Source of the DNA: an uncultured Colwellia sp.
Lineage (GTDB): Bacteria > Pseudomonadota > Gammaproteobacteria > Enterobacterales > Alteromonadaceae
Length of the DNA stretch: 64,000 nucleotides
Reading direction: 5' to 3'
Assembly (NCBI GenBank): GCA_913062815.1
Contig: CAJXWZ010000020.1
Coordinates: forward strand, 39,772-103,771
In this document: piece by piece, positions 54,117 through 63,719 of the stretch
Layout of the letters: the number at the start of each line of letters is the position of its first letter
How positions within the stretch are numbered: position 1 is the stretch's first letter
The notes under the pieces: model-generated
Told to the model about the DNA's origin: nothing
Databases searched by the model: none
What the model saw: only the letters and a program-made list of their open reading frames with translations
Made by a program: the position numbers and the translations under genes

Positions 54117-55001
54117 ATGACTCAATTCAACGAAAAACCACTTATTTTTAAACAGGGTGATAATCAATGTGTTGGTGTTTTACATCGAGCCGAAAACTGT
54201 CTTAATCAAGGCCTGGTCATCATCGTGGGCGGGCCACAAACTCGGGTAGGCAGTCATCGTCAATTTGTGCTTTTAGCGAGAGCTTTGGCCAAAAAAGGGA
54301 TAACGGTCTTTCGGTTTGATTATCGTGGTATGGGTGATAGTGATGGTATTGATGGGCATTTTTATCAAGCATTACCTAGTGTTGATATTGCGGTAAATCT
54401 ATTAAAAGAACAGGTTCCTCATCTTGACAATATCGCTTTATGGGGGTTGTGTGATGCGGCATCTCTAGCACTAACTTATCTTTCGGTAAAGCCAAACAGC
54501 ATTAATAAAGTGGTGTTGCTAAATCCTTGGGTACGACAAGAACATTCAAAAGCTAAAGCGGTATTAAAGCATTATTATATTAACAAACTATTAAGTAAAA
54601 ATTTTTGGCTGTCATTATTAAAAGGAAAACTCAACTTCAAATCTTCAACACTTGATTTGGCCAGTAATTTGCGTGCGGCTTTAAAAAAGAAAAAAATGGT
54701 TACAGTTGAACAAACTAGCTCGACCGAAGTGTCATGGCCATATTTATCAGATGAAAATTACATCGCCATTATGAAAAACGGCTTAAACAAGTTTACGGGT
54801 GAATTATTCATTATTTTAAGCAGTGAAGATTTAACAGCTCAAGAGTTTGTCGGTTTAGTTAATGAAGATATTCAATGGCAACAATTGATGAAAAATAACT
54901 GTAATCAACAATGGGAAGTCAAGGGGGCAAATCATACCTTTTCCAGCCAGCTTCATCGCCAAAAAGTAGAGCAACTTACGATTGAGGCTTTACTTAGTTA
55001 G
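54117..55001 (+). CDS. Hydrolase 1, exosortase A system-associated (alpha/beta fold)
   Basis: A 294-residue alpha/beta hydrolase (TIGR03100 type). It begins with PLIFKQGDNQCVGVLHRAE, continues with IVGGPQTRVGSHRQFVLLAR and FRFDYRGMGDSDG, and has the nucleophile elbow WGLCDAAS with Cys112 in the place of Ser. A cysteine nucleophile is known in dienelactone hydrolases and seems usual here. The final His is in GANHTFSS. I set the start at ATG 54117; the longer frame from 54003 lies inside the previous gene. It is thought to act on an acyl group linked to the ACP or sugar, but this is not proven. Confidence 0.88.
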   Translation: MTQFNEKPLIFKQGDNQCVGVLHRAENCLNQGLVIIVGGPQTRVGSHRQFVLLARALAKKGITVFRFDYRGMGDSDGIDGHFYQALPSVDIAVNLLKEQVPHLDNIALWGLCDAASLALTYLSVKPNSINKVVLLNPWVRQEHSKAKAVLKHYYINKLLSKNFWLSLLKGKLNFKSSTLDLASNLRAALKKKKMVTVEQTSSTEVSWPYLSDENYIAIMKNGLNKFTGELFIILSSEDLTAQEFVGLVNEDIQWQQLMKNNCNQQWEVKGANHTFSSQLHRQKVEQLTIEALLS

Positions 55002-55034
55002 TCGTTGGATGTTTATTGATAAGGAGATAGTACT

Positions 55035-56510
55035 ATGAAAGCACTTTTTTGGTTTGTATTTACTTTGTTATTGAGTTTTTTTTCATTTGAATTGCTAACT
55101 CAGCCTTATTTAGCACAACACTCAAAGTCCCTGTGGTTTGAAGGCAACAATAAAAAAGACGGCGCTAATTTTAAATATAAAAATAAAGCCGCGCTAATGC
55201 CATGGAAAAGTCATCCTGGTGATTGGTGTGATGTCTCAGGAAACCCTCAAGGTAATCAACCTTTTGAAATAATTCGGTTCGATCGAAAAATAAACCATCA
55301 AAAAATAGATGTTACCGCGATAGTTGCTCGCGCCATTGTTTTGAATCAATCAACAGTGGAGTTTATCTTTAGGCATATCAGTGGCGGCTCTGTTGATTTA
55401 TATTCACGCGAGCATATTGATAAACCTCAGCTCATTTATCAATCCTTAACTGATCAAATATCACATTTTCCTACTGCCGATACAGTTGTTGTTCAAGGCA
55501 CACATAAAACCCTAGGTAAATTAACAAAACTTTCATTAAATAAAGTTTCTACACCGCTTATTCGTTTTGTTCTCCCGATTAATACAAAGTTATTGAATGC
55601 GACGTTAGTTTTGCCTATTAAAAAACATTATGGCAAACCATTAACAGCAGGGCTGTATAATAAATGTGCCGATAAACCACATTCGAAGGTTGAGAAAGGC
55701 CTCGCTTCTAACTATCAATTCGATGAAGGAATTGAGCAGCACCCAGCAGTGCTTTTTGCCGATAATTTTAATGGTTGGTGGCGAGGAAAAAATTGGTCAT
55801 ATGGTAGTGAGAGTAAAAAATTAACCACTGTAGCAGCAGATGATAAAGGATATTTTTTACCTCTACATCAAGAGGCGCTTAAAGTGAGTATTCCAAGGGG
55901 TCAAAACATTGGAATGAATATGGCTCATGTTTTTAAAAAAGAGCAAGTAGCAGAGCCGGAAGCGTTATATTTTCGTTATTACCTTAGGTTCGATCAAAGC
56001 TGGGAAACAGTTGAAGGTGGTAAACTACCCGGGTTAAGTGGCACCTACAATACAGCTGGATGGGGAGGTCGTACTTCAAATGGCTTTAATGGCTGGTCTG
56101 CTCGTGGTGCTTATCGCAATATATTAGATATTATTCATCCATTACAGCAGAAGATTCCGGTAGGGAATTATGTTTATCACGCAGGACAAACAAATAAATA
56201 TGGTGATAATTTAATTTGGAGTGATAATGCGTTAGGTTACTTAGAAAAAAATCGTTGGTATTGTATTGAGCAGTATGTGTCTTTAAATACTCCCAATGCT
56301 AAAAATGGTATTTTGCGAGGTTGGATTGATGGTCAATTAGCTTTTGAAAATACTCAAATAGAATTTCGTAAAACATCAGCGTTGAAAATTGAAAAAGTTT
56401 GGATGAATATTTATCATGGCGGCGTTAAAAAAGTGAAAAAAGATATTCATTTATACATAGATAATGTTGTAGTAGCACATAAATATATCGGCCCAATCAA
56501 TGCTCAGTAG
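55035..56510 (+). CDS. Secreted PL14-like (alginate lyase) protein with N-terminal DNRLRE-like strands
   Basis: A 491-residue exported protein. The signal peptide is ALFWFVFTLLLSFFSFELLT. The mature part aligns along its length with residues 1-500 of the protein at 41121-44525: GDWCDVSGNPQGNQPFE, DVTAIVARAIV, TVEGGKLPGLSG, GWGGRTSNGFNGWSARGAYR, YVYHAGQT, and KVWMNIYHGG. The second half resembles polysaccharide lyase family 14 (alginate and glucuronan lyases). The Lys in GGKLPG and the Arg in WSARG are candidate catalytic residues. It is likely periplasmic and could trim or release the uronate-containing polymer during export. It lies just before a heparinase-like protein gene. AAGGAG lies ahead of the ATG. 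Confidence 0.72.
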   Translation: MKALFWFVFTLLLSFFSFELLTQPYLAQHSKSLWFEGNNKKDGANFKYKNKAALMPWKSHPGDWCDVSGNPQGNQPFEIIRFDRKINHQKIDVTAIVARAIVLNQSTVEFIFRHISGGSVDLYSREHIDKPQLIYQSLTDQISHFPTADTVVVQGTHKTLGKLTKLSLNKVSTPLIRFVLPINTKLLNATLVLPIKKHYGKPLTAGLYNKCADKPHSKVEKGLASNYQFDEGIEQHPAVLFADNFNGWWRGKNWSYGSESKKLTTVAADDKGYFLPLHQEALKVSIPRGQNIGMNMAHVFKKEQVAEPEALYFRYYLRFDQSWETVEGGKLPGLSGTYNTAGWGGRTSNGFNGWSARGAYRNILDIIHPLQQKIPVGNYVYHAGQTNKYGDNLIWSDNALGYLEKNRWYCIEQYVSLNTPNAKNGILRGWIDGQLAFENTQIEFRKTSALKIEKVWMNIYHGGVKKVKKDIHLYIDNVVVAHKYIGPINAQ

Positions 56511-56539
56511 GATAATGAATACTACGAGGAGCTAAATGA

Positions 56540-58780
56540 ATGGATGATAGCGTATTCAAATTTTTTCAATGGAAATATCAACCTAAACACCTGTTGTTAT
56601 TCTTATTGGTAGGCATTTTATTGGTTAGTTATTTTAATCAAAAAAAAACTATTGTTGCGCTGCCTATTTTTGAAGCCCCTATTCCAGTCCCAAATTATCC
56701 ACGTGTCGTTAGTTTATCTCCTCATGCCTATATTCAAGACAATGTCGTCAACAAATCTCAGCTTGGCATAACATCATCGATGCTTTGTGCGAGCGATAAG
56801 GTTTTAGACATTATTGGTTGCGGCCATTCAATTTGGCTGAAAGAGGAGAGAAAACGTTATTTTCAAGAAAAAATAGCTTCTGGAGTATTAAGTAGCGAAC
56901 ACTTAACTCAATTTGAACCATGGCAAATAGCGCTGTTAGTTGATTTGATGTTAAGTGTCGACCTTGCTGATGAATCGCTTAATCGTTACCTGCTTAATCA
57001 ACTTGAGCTGTTATTAAATGAACTAGACGATAATAACTTGTCGTTATGGCACAGCCGTTTTAATAAAGGCAATGAAGCATTTATTATCGCGAGCGTTATA
57101 TTTGAACAAAATTCGGAACTTTATCATCAAGCTTTTCAGCATTATTGGCGGTCATTTCAAGCTATTCAATTAACCGAGGGCTGGCCTGAGGGTTACAACT
57201 ATTGGATCAATAGCCGAGCATTAACGTTTGTGTTGGCTAGCTCTGCATTTTTGAATTCTTCTCTGGATAAAAGTAAACAACAAGCCATGCTCGCTACATT
57301 AAATCGAGTCGCGTTGTGGCACATCTATATGACACGACCTGATCATCGCATAGCGGCGATTGCTGATGAAGGGCCAAGGGTTGATTTAAAAGATGAAAGC
57401 AAACCAGTAATCGATATGTTAGCCAAATTGACTGGTAATAGACTTATTGCTAGTTATGCCAATTATATCCAAAGTATTCATGGTGCAGACAGTTATTATA
57501 AACATCATCGTTGGTTGATGCCTTTGCTTTATGATCCCTCGATCAAACCTTTGTTTCAGGCTAAAGCTAGCCTATCTGGGTTTGCTCACTATTTGCCATT
57601 AACCGACATTTTTGGCAAGGGCTTTTATAATCAAGTTGTTATTCGCCAGGGCTGGCAAGATTCTGATAGCTATATTCAATTTAGAGCGGGTGATCATTTT
57701 ACTCATCATCAACATAATGATGTAGGTCATTTTTCATTTTTCAAGAAGAATCTCATTATTGGCGACAGCGCTACTTATACCGATATGAAGTCAGACAATC
57801 GACTGTATTATTCATTACGTAGCTTGTCAAAGAATACCTTACAGTTATTAGATAAAACGCCGGAAAATAAACAACCCAATCGTTTTTTTCATAAGAATAT
57901 TAATGCTGGTGGTCAACGGTTACCTTTACCAACAGGTAGTGAAATTAATAGTAAAGCACACTGGTTAAAGTTGATTAAAAAAGAAGGAGAGCTAAAAAAA
58001 TCAACACTGATACGAGTGGTAATTAAAGAGAGATTTTATTTATTTGAGTTTAATATTAGCGCGGCCTACTTTTCAAAAGAAGATGATCGCCACAAGAAAG
58101 AACGCACTAATATTATTCGCTCATTTCTCTACCTTGTTGAGCAAGACAGCCTGATTGTATATGACCAACTTTTTAACTTAGCCGCAGATATTAGCCCAGC
58201 AACCTTATTACATGTTAAGAACCTTCCCCAAATAATAAAGTCGAATGAGCAAGCAGGAGCAACTACGCATTACTTGCTTGGCGAAATGGGTGATGTTTCA
58301 TTGAGTTATTTATTACCTGAAGATAACCAAGCGGAGTGGTCAAAAGGGGGCGGCTTAGTGAACCAAATTGATTATTACCACCAGGGTAGCTTAGTTTCAG
58401 AAAGTTATTTTGATGAAAACAACATCAAACCTTGGTTTGACAATATTGCTCATCGTATCAAAACCATGGCAAGTAATCCTGGAAAAAATGTAGAATTTCT
58501 TGCGATAATATCATCTAAGTCGATAGCAAAGCTGCTGCAAAATGACGCTCACTATGTAAAATATTCAATAGGCTCAACAATGGTGGTTTGGTGTAAAAAA
58601 ACCATCAAAAATTTCCATTTGTCCGAGAGAAAATTAATGGAGAAATATAATGAATTAATTGTTATTGGTACTCAAGAAATGACAGAAATCACCTTGATTA
58701 ACGGTAAAAACAGTCAAAAAGTTCAGCTCCAACAACACACCATTAGCTTAGACTTAGCTAAAGCCAAATGGATTAAATAA
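56540..58780 (+). CDS. Heparinase II/III-like protein
   Basis: A 746-residue protein with an N-terminal membrane helix (LLLFLLVGILLVSYF, about 19-33), then an alpha/alpha-toroid region and a C-terminal beta-rich heparinase II/III domain. The typical segment is GDHFTHHQHNDVGHFSFFKKNLIIGDSATYTDM, where His and Tyr act in lyases of families PL15/PL17/PL12. Helical residues NYWINSRALTF and DEGPRVDLKD precede it. It is probably anchored in the inner membrane with the catalytic part in the periplasm. With PL14-like genes next to it, uronate or glycosaminoglycan-like glycans are likely substrates. It is the last gene of this run. Confidence 0.82.
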   Translation: MDDSVFKFFQWKYQPKHLLLFLLVGILLVSYFNQKKTIVALPIFEAPIPVPNYPRVVSLSPHAYIQDNVVNKSQLGITSSMLCASDKVLDIIGCGHSIWLKEERKRYFQEKIASGVLSSEHLTQFEPWQIALLVDLMLSVDLADESLNRYLLNQLELLLNELDDNNLSLWHSRFNKGNEAFIIASVIFEQNSELYHQAFQHYWRSFQAIQLTEGWPEGYNYWINSRALTFVLASSAFLNSSLDKSKQQAMLATLNRVALWHIYMTRPDHRIAAIADEGPRVDLKDESKPVIDMLAKLTGNRLIASYANYIQSIHGADSYYKHHRWLMPLLYDPSIKPLFQAKASLSGFAHYLPLTDIFGKGFYNQVVIRQGWQDSDSYIQFRAGDHFTHHQHNDVGHFSFFKKNLIIGDSATYTDMKSDNRLYYSLRSLSKNTLQLLDKTPENKQPNRFFHKNINAGGQRLPLPTGSEINSKAHWLKLIKKEGELKKSTLIRVVIKERFYLFEFNISAAYFSKEDDRHKKERTNIIRSFLYLVEQDSLIVYDQLFNLAADISPATLLHVKNLPQIIKSNEQAGATTHYLLGEMGDVSLSYLLPEDNQAEWSKGGGLVNQIDYYHQGSLVSESYFDENNIKPWFDNIAHRIKTMASNPGKNVEFLAIISSKSIAKLLQNDAHYVKYSIGSTMVVWCKKTIKNFHLSERKLMEKYNELIVIGTQEMTEITLINGKNSQKVQLQQHTISLDLAKAKWIK

Positions 58781-59390
58781 GTGGCCAGCATTCAAAATCA
58801 AGGCGCGTAATATAGCAATCGCATGCTATTGAATTCAACGCAGAAATTGGATGATTAGAACATCTGAAGATGATCAATTAATTAGTCCGATTTGTATAAA
58901 CCTTCACCAACTGATCGCCAGTTCAGTAGTATTAATCAACAAGATAACTACGGAATTTGTTGCTTGAGGATATAGAACAACTAAGGATAAGCACGCTAAA
59001 AGTGTTGAGATGAAAAAATTGAGGTTCATCTTCATCTGCACAAGATAAACACACGAGATAATTTACTTGTAATTATAGTTTATGAAAAAGTGTCACATAT
59101 TTTTAATTCACCGGTTTAAAATGACTCTAGCGTCTTAAAAGCTGCTTAGCGCTAACCAATAGACGGTCTAATAATAGGATATTAATAGTTAAGTATCATT
59201 ATGTTTAATTTCTGTGATCATAATGGTGTAAGCTTGATTGTCTGCAAAATAGATATTAAAAAATTCATCGGTTAATAATACTTTATAAAGCTAATTTTCA
59301 TTTATTTTTGTAATTATTCGTAATTTCACTTTAGTTAAAATAGGTGATTGCTTATTATGTTGTTATAAATAATAAGTTAATGGATTCAAT
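58781..59390. other. Long noncoding gap before manC
   Basis: 610 bases with stop codons in all frames and no credible protein; I see no similarity I can name, no insertion sequence ends and no tRNA. A small hairpin (ATAGCA-N6-TGCTAT) occurs near 58812-58830, but without a U-tract. The promoter of manC must lie in the last part, though I could not single one out. The region may be a remnant of rearrangement. Confidence 0.5.
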
Positions 59391-60809
59391 ATGGCTCTTC
59401 CTAAAATTATTCCGACCATAATGTGTGGTGGCAGTGGTACACGTTTATGGCCGCTTTCTCGATCACTAACACCCAAACAATTTTTGCCTTTGGTCAACGA
59501 TACTAGTATGTTGCAAGACACTTTATTACGTTTACCAAAGTTTTGTGTTGATCCGGTATTTATTTGTAATGAGGAACATCGTTTTCTAGTGGCCGAACAG
59601 GTAAGACAATTAGATATTACTTCCAGTACTATTTTACTTGAACCGGAAGGCCGCAATACGGCACCAGCCGTTGCCTTGGCAGCATTGCATGCGGTCAAGC
59701 AGGATGGAGATGCTTTGATTTTAGTCTTAGCTGCAGATCATGTCATCGAAGATGAACAAGCCTTTCATGCTGCAATTAATAAAGCAGTTATTGCTTCAGA
59801 AGCCGAAAAATTAACCACCTTTGGCATCGTTCCCACCAAAGCTGAAACTGGTTATGGCTATATCAAATATAATGAAATAAACAATAAAGACTTTTTAGGC
59901 GTTGAAAGTTTTGTTGAAAAACCCGATTTAGCCACCGCTCAACAATACCTTTCTTCGGGCAATTATTTATGGAATAGCGGGATGTTTTTATTTAAAGCTG
60001 CTCGTTATCTTGCTGAATTGGAAAAATACTGTCCTCAAATCCTTACTCAATGTCAACAGGCGATGGCTGGCGTACAACAAGATTTAGATTTCTTACGACC
60101 AGAAAAAGAAGCCTTTTTAAAGTGCCAAGATGACTCCATTGATTATGCCGTCATGGAAAAAACCGATAGTGCTGTTGTGGTGCCACTTGATGCTGGATGG
60201 AATGATGTCGGCTCTTATGCTGCACTTTGGGAAGTGTGCCCTAAAGATGAAGATAATAATGTCATCAAAGGAGATGTCATTGCTCATCAAACCGCGAACT
60301 GTTTATTGCATAGTCAAAATAAATTAATTGCCACTTTAGGGGTTAATAATTTAGTGGTGGTTGATACTCCAGATGCAATCCTTGTGGCGAATAAAGATAA
60401 AGTGCAAGAGATCAAAAGTATTGTTAGCCAATTAAAAAAAGAAAACCGCCCACAAGTGAGTTTGCAACGTGAAGTATATCGCCCTTGGGGTAAATATGAC
60501 TCTGTTGATGTGGGTGAACGTTTTCAAGTGAAACGTATTACGGTAAAACCCGGGGCAAAACTTTCGGTGCAAATGCATCATCACCGGGCAGAGCATTGGA
60601 TAATCGTTTCAGGAACAGCCAAAGTAACGTTAGATGAGAAAACATTTTTACTCAGTGAAAACCAGTCGACTTATATCCCTATTGGGGTGGTTCATGCTTT
60701 AGAAAATCCGGGAAAGCTTCCTTTAGAGATGATAGAAGTTCAGTCGGGCAGTTATTTAGGTGAAGACGATATCGTTCGTTTTGAAGATAAATATGGTCGT
60801 GTAAAGTAA
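59391..60809 (+). CDS. manC: Mannose-1-phosphate guanylyltransferase / mannose-6-phosphate isomerase
   Basis: A 472-residue bifunctional enzyme (CpsB/AlgA/XanB type). The N-terminal nucleotidyltransferase has [21 protein letters not shown] (GGSGTR at 13-18), [10 protein letters not shown] and NSGMFLF. The C-terminal cupin isomerase has [15 protein letters not shown] and [13 protein letters not shown] with its metal-binding His residues. It makes mannose-6-phosphate from fructose-6-phosphate and GDP-mannose from mannose-1-phosphate, the donor for AlgD and mannosyltransferases. It forms a functional set with the phosphomannomutase at 63720. It appears monocistronic, ending at a terminator shared with the convergent gene. 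Confidence 0.96.
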   Translation: MALPKIIPTIMCGGSGTRLWPLSRSLTPKQFLPLVNDTSMLQDTLLRLPKFCVDPVFICNEEHRFLVAEQVRQLDITSSTILLEPEGRNTAPAVALAALHAVKQDGDALILVLAADHVIEDEQAFHAAINKAVIASEAEKLTTFGIVPTKAETGYGYIKYNEINNKDFLGVESFVEKPDLATAQQYLSSGNYLWNSGMFLFKAARYLAELEKYCPQILTQCQQAMAGVQQDLDFLRPEKEAFLKCQDDSIDYAVMEKTDSAVVVPLDAGWNDVGSYAALWEVCPKDEDNNVIKGDVIAHQTANCLLHSQNKLIATLGVNNLVVVDTPDAILVANKDKVQEIKSIVSQLKKENRPQVSLQREVYRPWGKYDSVDVGERFQVKRITVKPGAKLSVQMHHHRAEHWIIVSGTAKVTLDEKTFLLSENQSTYIPIGVVHALENPGKLPLEMIEVQSGSYLGEDDIVRFEDKYGRVK

Positions 60810-60830
60810 TTTATTAAACTGTTTTTGTAA

Positions 60831-60868
60831 AAAAATAGGTGCCGATAATATCTGAAGGCACCTATTAT
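60831..60868 (-). terminator. Intrinsic terminator of the SGNH/MBOAT operon
   Basis: A 10-bp inverted repeat (AATAGGTGCC at 60834-60843 with GGCACCTATT at 60857-60866) around a 13-base loop. On the minus strand it is followed by a run of T (complement of the A run just left of 60836), so it terminates the minus operon and overlaps that gene's stop codon. On the plus strand it has no T-run, though it could still affect manC. Confidence 0.75.
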
Positions 60869-62073
60869 CTAATGTCATTCTTGAGAACTTCCCACTGAGC
60901 TTGGCTGTTAATTAAACCTTCATCACCTTGCTGAATGACCTGCTCTATATTACTTTGGTTGAGCTTAATACCAATATTTGACTGATTATTTTGAAAATCC
61001 ATCTGTTTTAGCATGATATTGCCTAATTCTTTTTTGTAGTGGGCTGGTTCCCAAAACCATTTCATCTGTTGATTAGGGTTGGTTATCGGGACCTCCTCAT
61101 TGATAACCGAGTTAAATAGACTAAAATCCCATAATGTTACTTTATTGTCCTGATTATTTTGAAAATATTTAACCAGCGTTTTTTTCCAGACATTAAAATT
61201 ATCCCATTGTTTATTTTCGGCAAGGGTATGCAAATAACTAAAATGATAAGGATTAATAAAGAAGGTGACTTGAATGTTTTTTTTATGCGCCGTGGTTATT
61301 AATCGCCCCAAATTTTGAAAATTGATTGAATAAGGGTAAGTGTTTTGTGCAATTATGCCTAACGACTGGTTAGTTAATCGTTGAGTTACACTCGTCAACT
61401 TCTTGTTAAATAACGGGATGATGCCTTCAGTTTTCAAGATAGAAAGATATAAATTGGCGGAGTTAAAGCCTTCGGTATTGATATGGTTTACCAGTGATTC
61501 TTGAGAAGTAATGGTTTTGAAACTGGCGACTAATGCATCCAATGAGAATATCAAACTTGCTTTTTCTTTTAAGCGTTCAAATTGCGCAAATATTTTATTA
61601 TCATCAGGCTGTATTAAACGAAAATCATATGAATTTATTGCATTGTCGTTAACCTTAAGCAGATCAATATCATTGTCGTTAAGTAAGAAGTCTAGGAAAT
61701 CGACGCTCATTAAAATACTGGTTAATTCCGGCTCAGTATTGATGGCATTGATCGCGTAGTCTACTTGCATCCTTATCGTCGCACCAGGTATACCTTGGTT
61801 ATAAACCCGTTGGCCTTTAAAAACGGCATTATTTGGGTCCAATCCCATTTCTACCCTGGAATTTCCCACGATTAAAATTTGTGGATGTACGTCTTCAATG
61901 CGGTAAGCTTTGCTTATACGAGAGCGTTTTTCTGCCTCTGGTTTGACAGAATTAATACCATCAACTTGCGGCGACCAATACATAGCAAAGGGATCAATAA
62001 ACCAATTGAAACTAGCAATCGCTACTAACACAGTCAAAAATATTGAAAACATAACAGTAAGGTAACGCATCAT
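60865..62073 (-). CDS. SGNH-type partner protein of the MBOAT O-acetyltransferase (AlgJ/AlgX-like role)
   Basis: A 402-residue protein with an N-terminal membrane anchor (YLTVMFSIFLTVLVAIASF) and a periplasmic domain with SGNH-like blocks: GNSR at 70-73 with Ser72, GIPGAT near 95-100, NPYHF near 274-278, and EPAHYKKELG with His345. The usual DxxH is ExxH here (Glu342). Proteins of this form work with MBOAT membrane acyltransferases: the MBOAT passes the acyl group and the SGNH protein delivers it to the sugar. It lies 6 bp downstream of the AlgI-like gene, in one operon. No clear AlgX CBM is seen. It probably acetylates the exopolysaccharide in the periplasm. Confidence 0.75.
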   Translation of the reverse strand: MMRYLTVMFSIFLTVLVAIASFNWFIDPFAMYWSPQVDGINSVKPEAEKRSRISKAYRIEDVHPQILIVGNSRVEMGLDPNNAVFKGQRVYNQGIPGATIRMQVDYAINAINTEPELTSILMSVDFLDFLLNDNDIDLLKVNDNAINSYDFRLIQPDDNKIFAQFERLKEKASLIFSLDALVASFKTITSQESLVNHINTEGFNSANLYLSILKTEGIIPLFNKKLTSVTQRLTNQSLGIIAQNTYPYSINFQNLGRLITTAHKKNIQVTFFINPYHFSYLHTLAENKQWDNFNVWKKTLVKYFQNNQDNKVTLWDFSLFNSVINEEVPITNPNQQMKWFWEPAHYKKELGNIMLKQMDFQNNQSNIGIKLNQSNIEQVIQQGDEGLINSQAQWEVLKNDIR

Positions 62074-62079
62074 TCGCCT

Positions 62080-63642
62080 TTAAAATTGAAAATACAAAAA
62101 TTCACTCACTTGTGAAAGTGTTAATATACCGAGCGCCAAACTAATACCTGAAATTGCTGCCCAGCGGTAAGATCCAGACCAAGTGATTTTTGAGAAAGTA
62201 CTATAACCGGGCCAAAAACTGTTTTTAGTTTCACTATTCATGTTATTAAGTGTGCCATTTACTGGGTGAAAAATATCTTGAATATTAGGCAAAGTCAGCA
62301 CCACTATAAATAAAACGATATTCCACAGCCAAGTAAAGACAAAGGTTGCCCCACCATTAGAAGGTGTTATGCCTAATCCTATTAAAAATATTCCGACAGA
62401 GTCTAATCTTGTTAATATGGCATTTGGAATACTAAAACCGTTTGAACCCACCATGGCATTGAGCATATTTATTGCACCATCTAGGGTGGTCGCTCGAAAG
62501 AAGACCCAACCAATAACCACGGCGACAAACGTTACCAGCCAAGCCATAAAACCATAACTTTTTGAATGAAAAAAGACCGCTTTAGAAGACTGAATACTGG
62601 CTTGCCAGCTGTGATTAATGACAAGATACGCCCCATGTAATCCCCCCCAAATAATAAAATTCCACCCAGCACCGTGCCATAAGCCTCCTAATAACATAGT
62701 AAGGCTCAAATTAATGTATCGCTTGATTTTACCATTACGATTGCCACCTAACGAGATATAGACATAATCCCGAAGAAATTGTGACAGTGTCATGTGCCAA
62801 CGTCGCCAAAATTCAGAGATATTGGCAGCTTTGTAAGGGGAATAAAAATTAAGCGGTAAGACAATGCCAAACATTCTGGCTAAGCCTATTGCCATATCTG
62901 AATATCCAGAAAAATCGAAATATAATTGAAAGGTATAAGCTAAAGCTCCTCCCCATGCGGAAAAGAAGTCTAACGTCATGCCACTATCAGCGGCATTAAA
63001 TATAGGTGTTGCATAGATGGCGACCCCATCAGCTAAAACCGTTTTTTTAAATAAACCAATGGCAAAAATGCTCAAACCAACTTTTAAGTGACTAATATTC
63101 AAACGGTAACTTTTCTTCGTTGAGAACTGGGGTAACATGTCTTTATGATGAACGATGGGGCCAGCGATAAGTTGTGGAAAAAAAGATACAAATAAGGCGT
63201 AATGAGTAAAACTATACTCTTTTGTTATGCCTCTATATGAGTCGACTAAATAGGCAATTTGCTGGAAAGTAAAAAAGGATATCGCGAGTGGTAAAATAAT
63301 ATTGCCCAGATCCCAACTTTCACCCAATGCGATATTTAAGTTAAAAACGATGAATCCCGCATACTTATAATACGCAATGACAGATAAATTGACGGCTACA
63401 CCGAGTATCAGTAATGTTTTATCTCTATTGATACCCAGCTGTCGACCGATGTGATAATTAAATAGCATCGAAGCAACTAATAATATTAGATAAACAGGGT
63501 TCCACCATGCATAGAAAAATAATGAAGCGAGCACAAGAGCAATTATTGCCCCTTCATTACCCCATTTACGTGCGATAGTAAAAAATAAGATAAGGGATAA
63601 AGGGAGAAATAAAAAAATAAATTCAATTGAATTAAATAACAC
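62080..63642 (-). CDS. MBOAT family O-acetyltransferase (AlgI-like)
   Basis: A 520-residue polytopic membrane protein of the AlgI/DltB type. The catalytic histidine is in GGLWHGAGWNFIIWGGLHG (His323 by position; AlgI has His322). Other typical segments are FFYAWWNPVYL, QIAYLVDSYRG, FFPQLIAGPIVHH, YFDFSGYSDMAIGLARMFG and SEFWRRWHMTLSQFLRDYVYI. It takes acetyl groups across the inner membrane for O-acetylation of the EPS, with the SGNH-type protein encoded just downstream. The gene is divergent from the phosphomannomutase gene, and the promoters of both must be in the 77 bases between them. Confidence 0.94.
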   Translation of the reverse strand: MLFNSIEFIFLFLPLSLILFFTIARKWGNEGAIIALVLASLFFYAWWNPVYLILLVASMLFNYHIGRQLGINRDKTLLILGVAVNLSVIAYYKYAGFIVFNLNIALGESWDLGNIILPLAISFFTFQQIAYLVDSYRGITKEYSFTHYALFVSFFPQLIAGPIVHHKDMLPQFSTKKSYRLNISHLKVGLSIFAIGLFKKTVLADGVAIYATPIFNAADSGMTLDFFSAWGGALAYTFQLYFDFSGYSDMAIGLARMFGIVLPLNFYSPYKAANISEFWRRWHMTLSQFLRDYVYISLGGNRNGKIKRYINLSLTMLLGGLWHGAGWNFIIWGGLHGAYLVINHSWQASIQSSKAVFFHSKSYGFMAWLVTFVAVVIGWVFFRATTLDGAINMLNAMVGSNGFSIPNAILTRLDSVGIFLIGLGITPSNGGATFVFTWLWNIVLFIVVLTLPNIQDIFHPVNGTLNNMNSETKNSFWPGYSTFSKITWSGSYRWAAISGISLALGILTLSQVSEFLYFQF

Positions 63643-63719
63643 TATTAACTTCCACTAAGATTATTTACAATTTTTAGTTATATTAATTGTTTATGCGGGC
63701 TTTGTCTTGGGAATTATAA

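Noticed and set aside
58812..58830. Small inverted repeat after the heparinase-like gene as a terminator
   Set aside because: Arms of 6 bp and no T-run; too weak to call.
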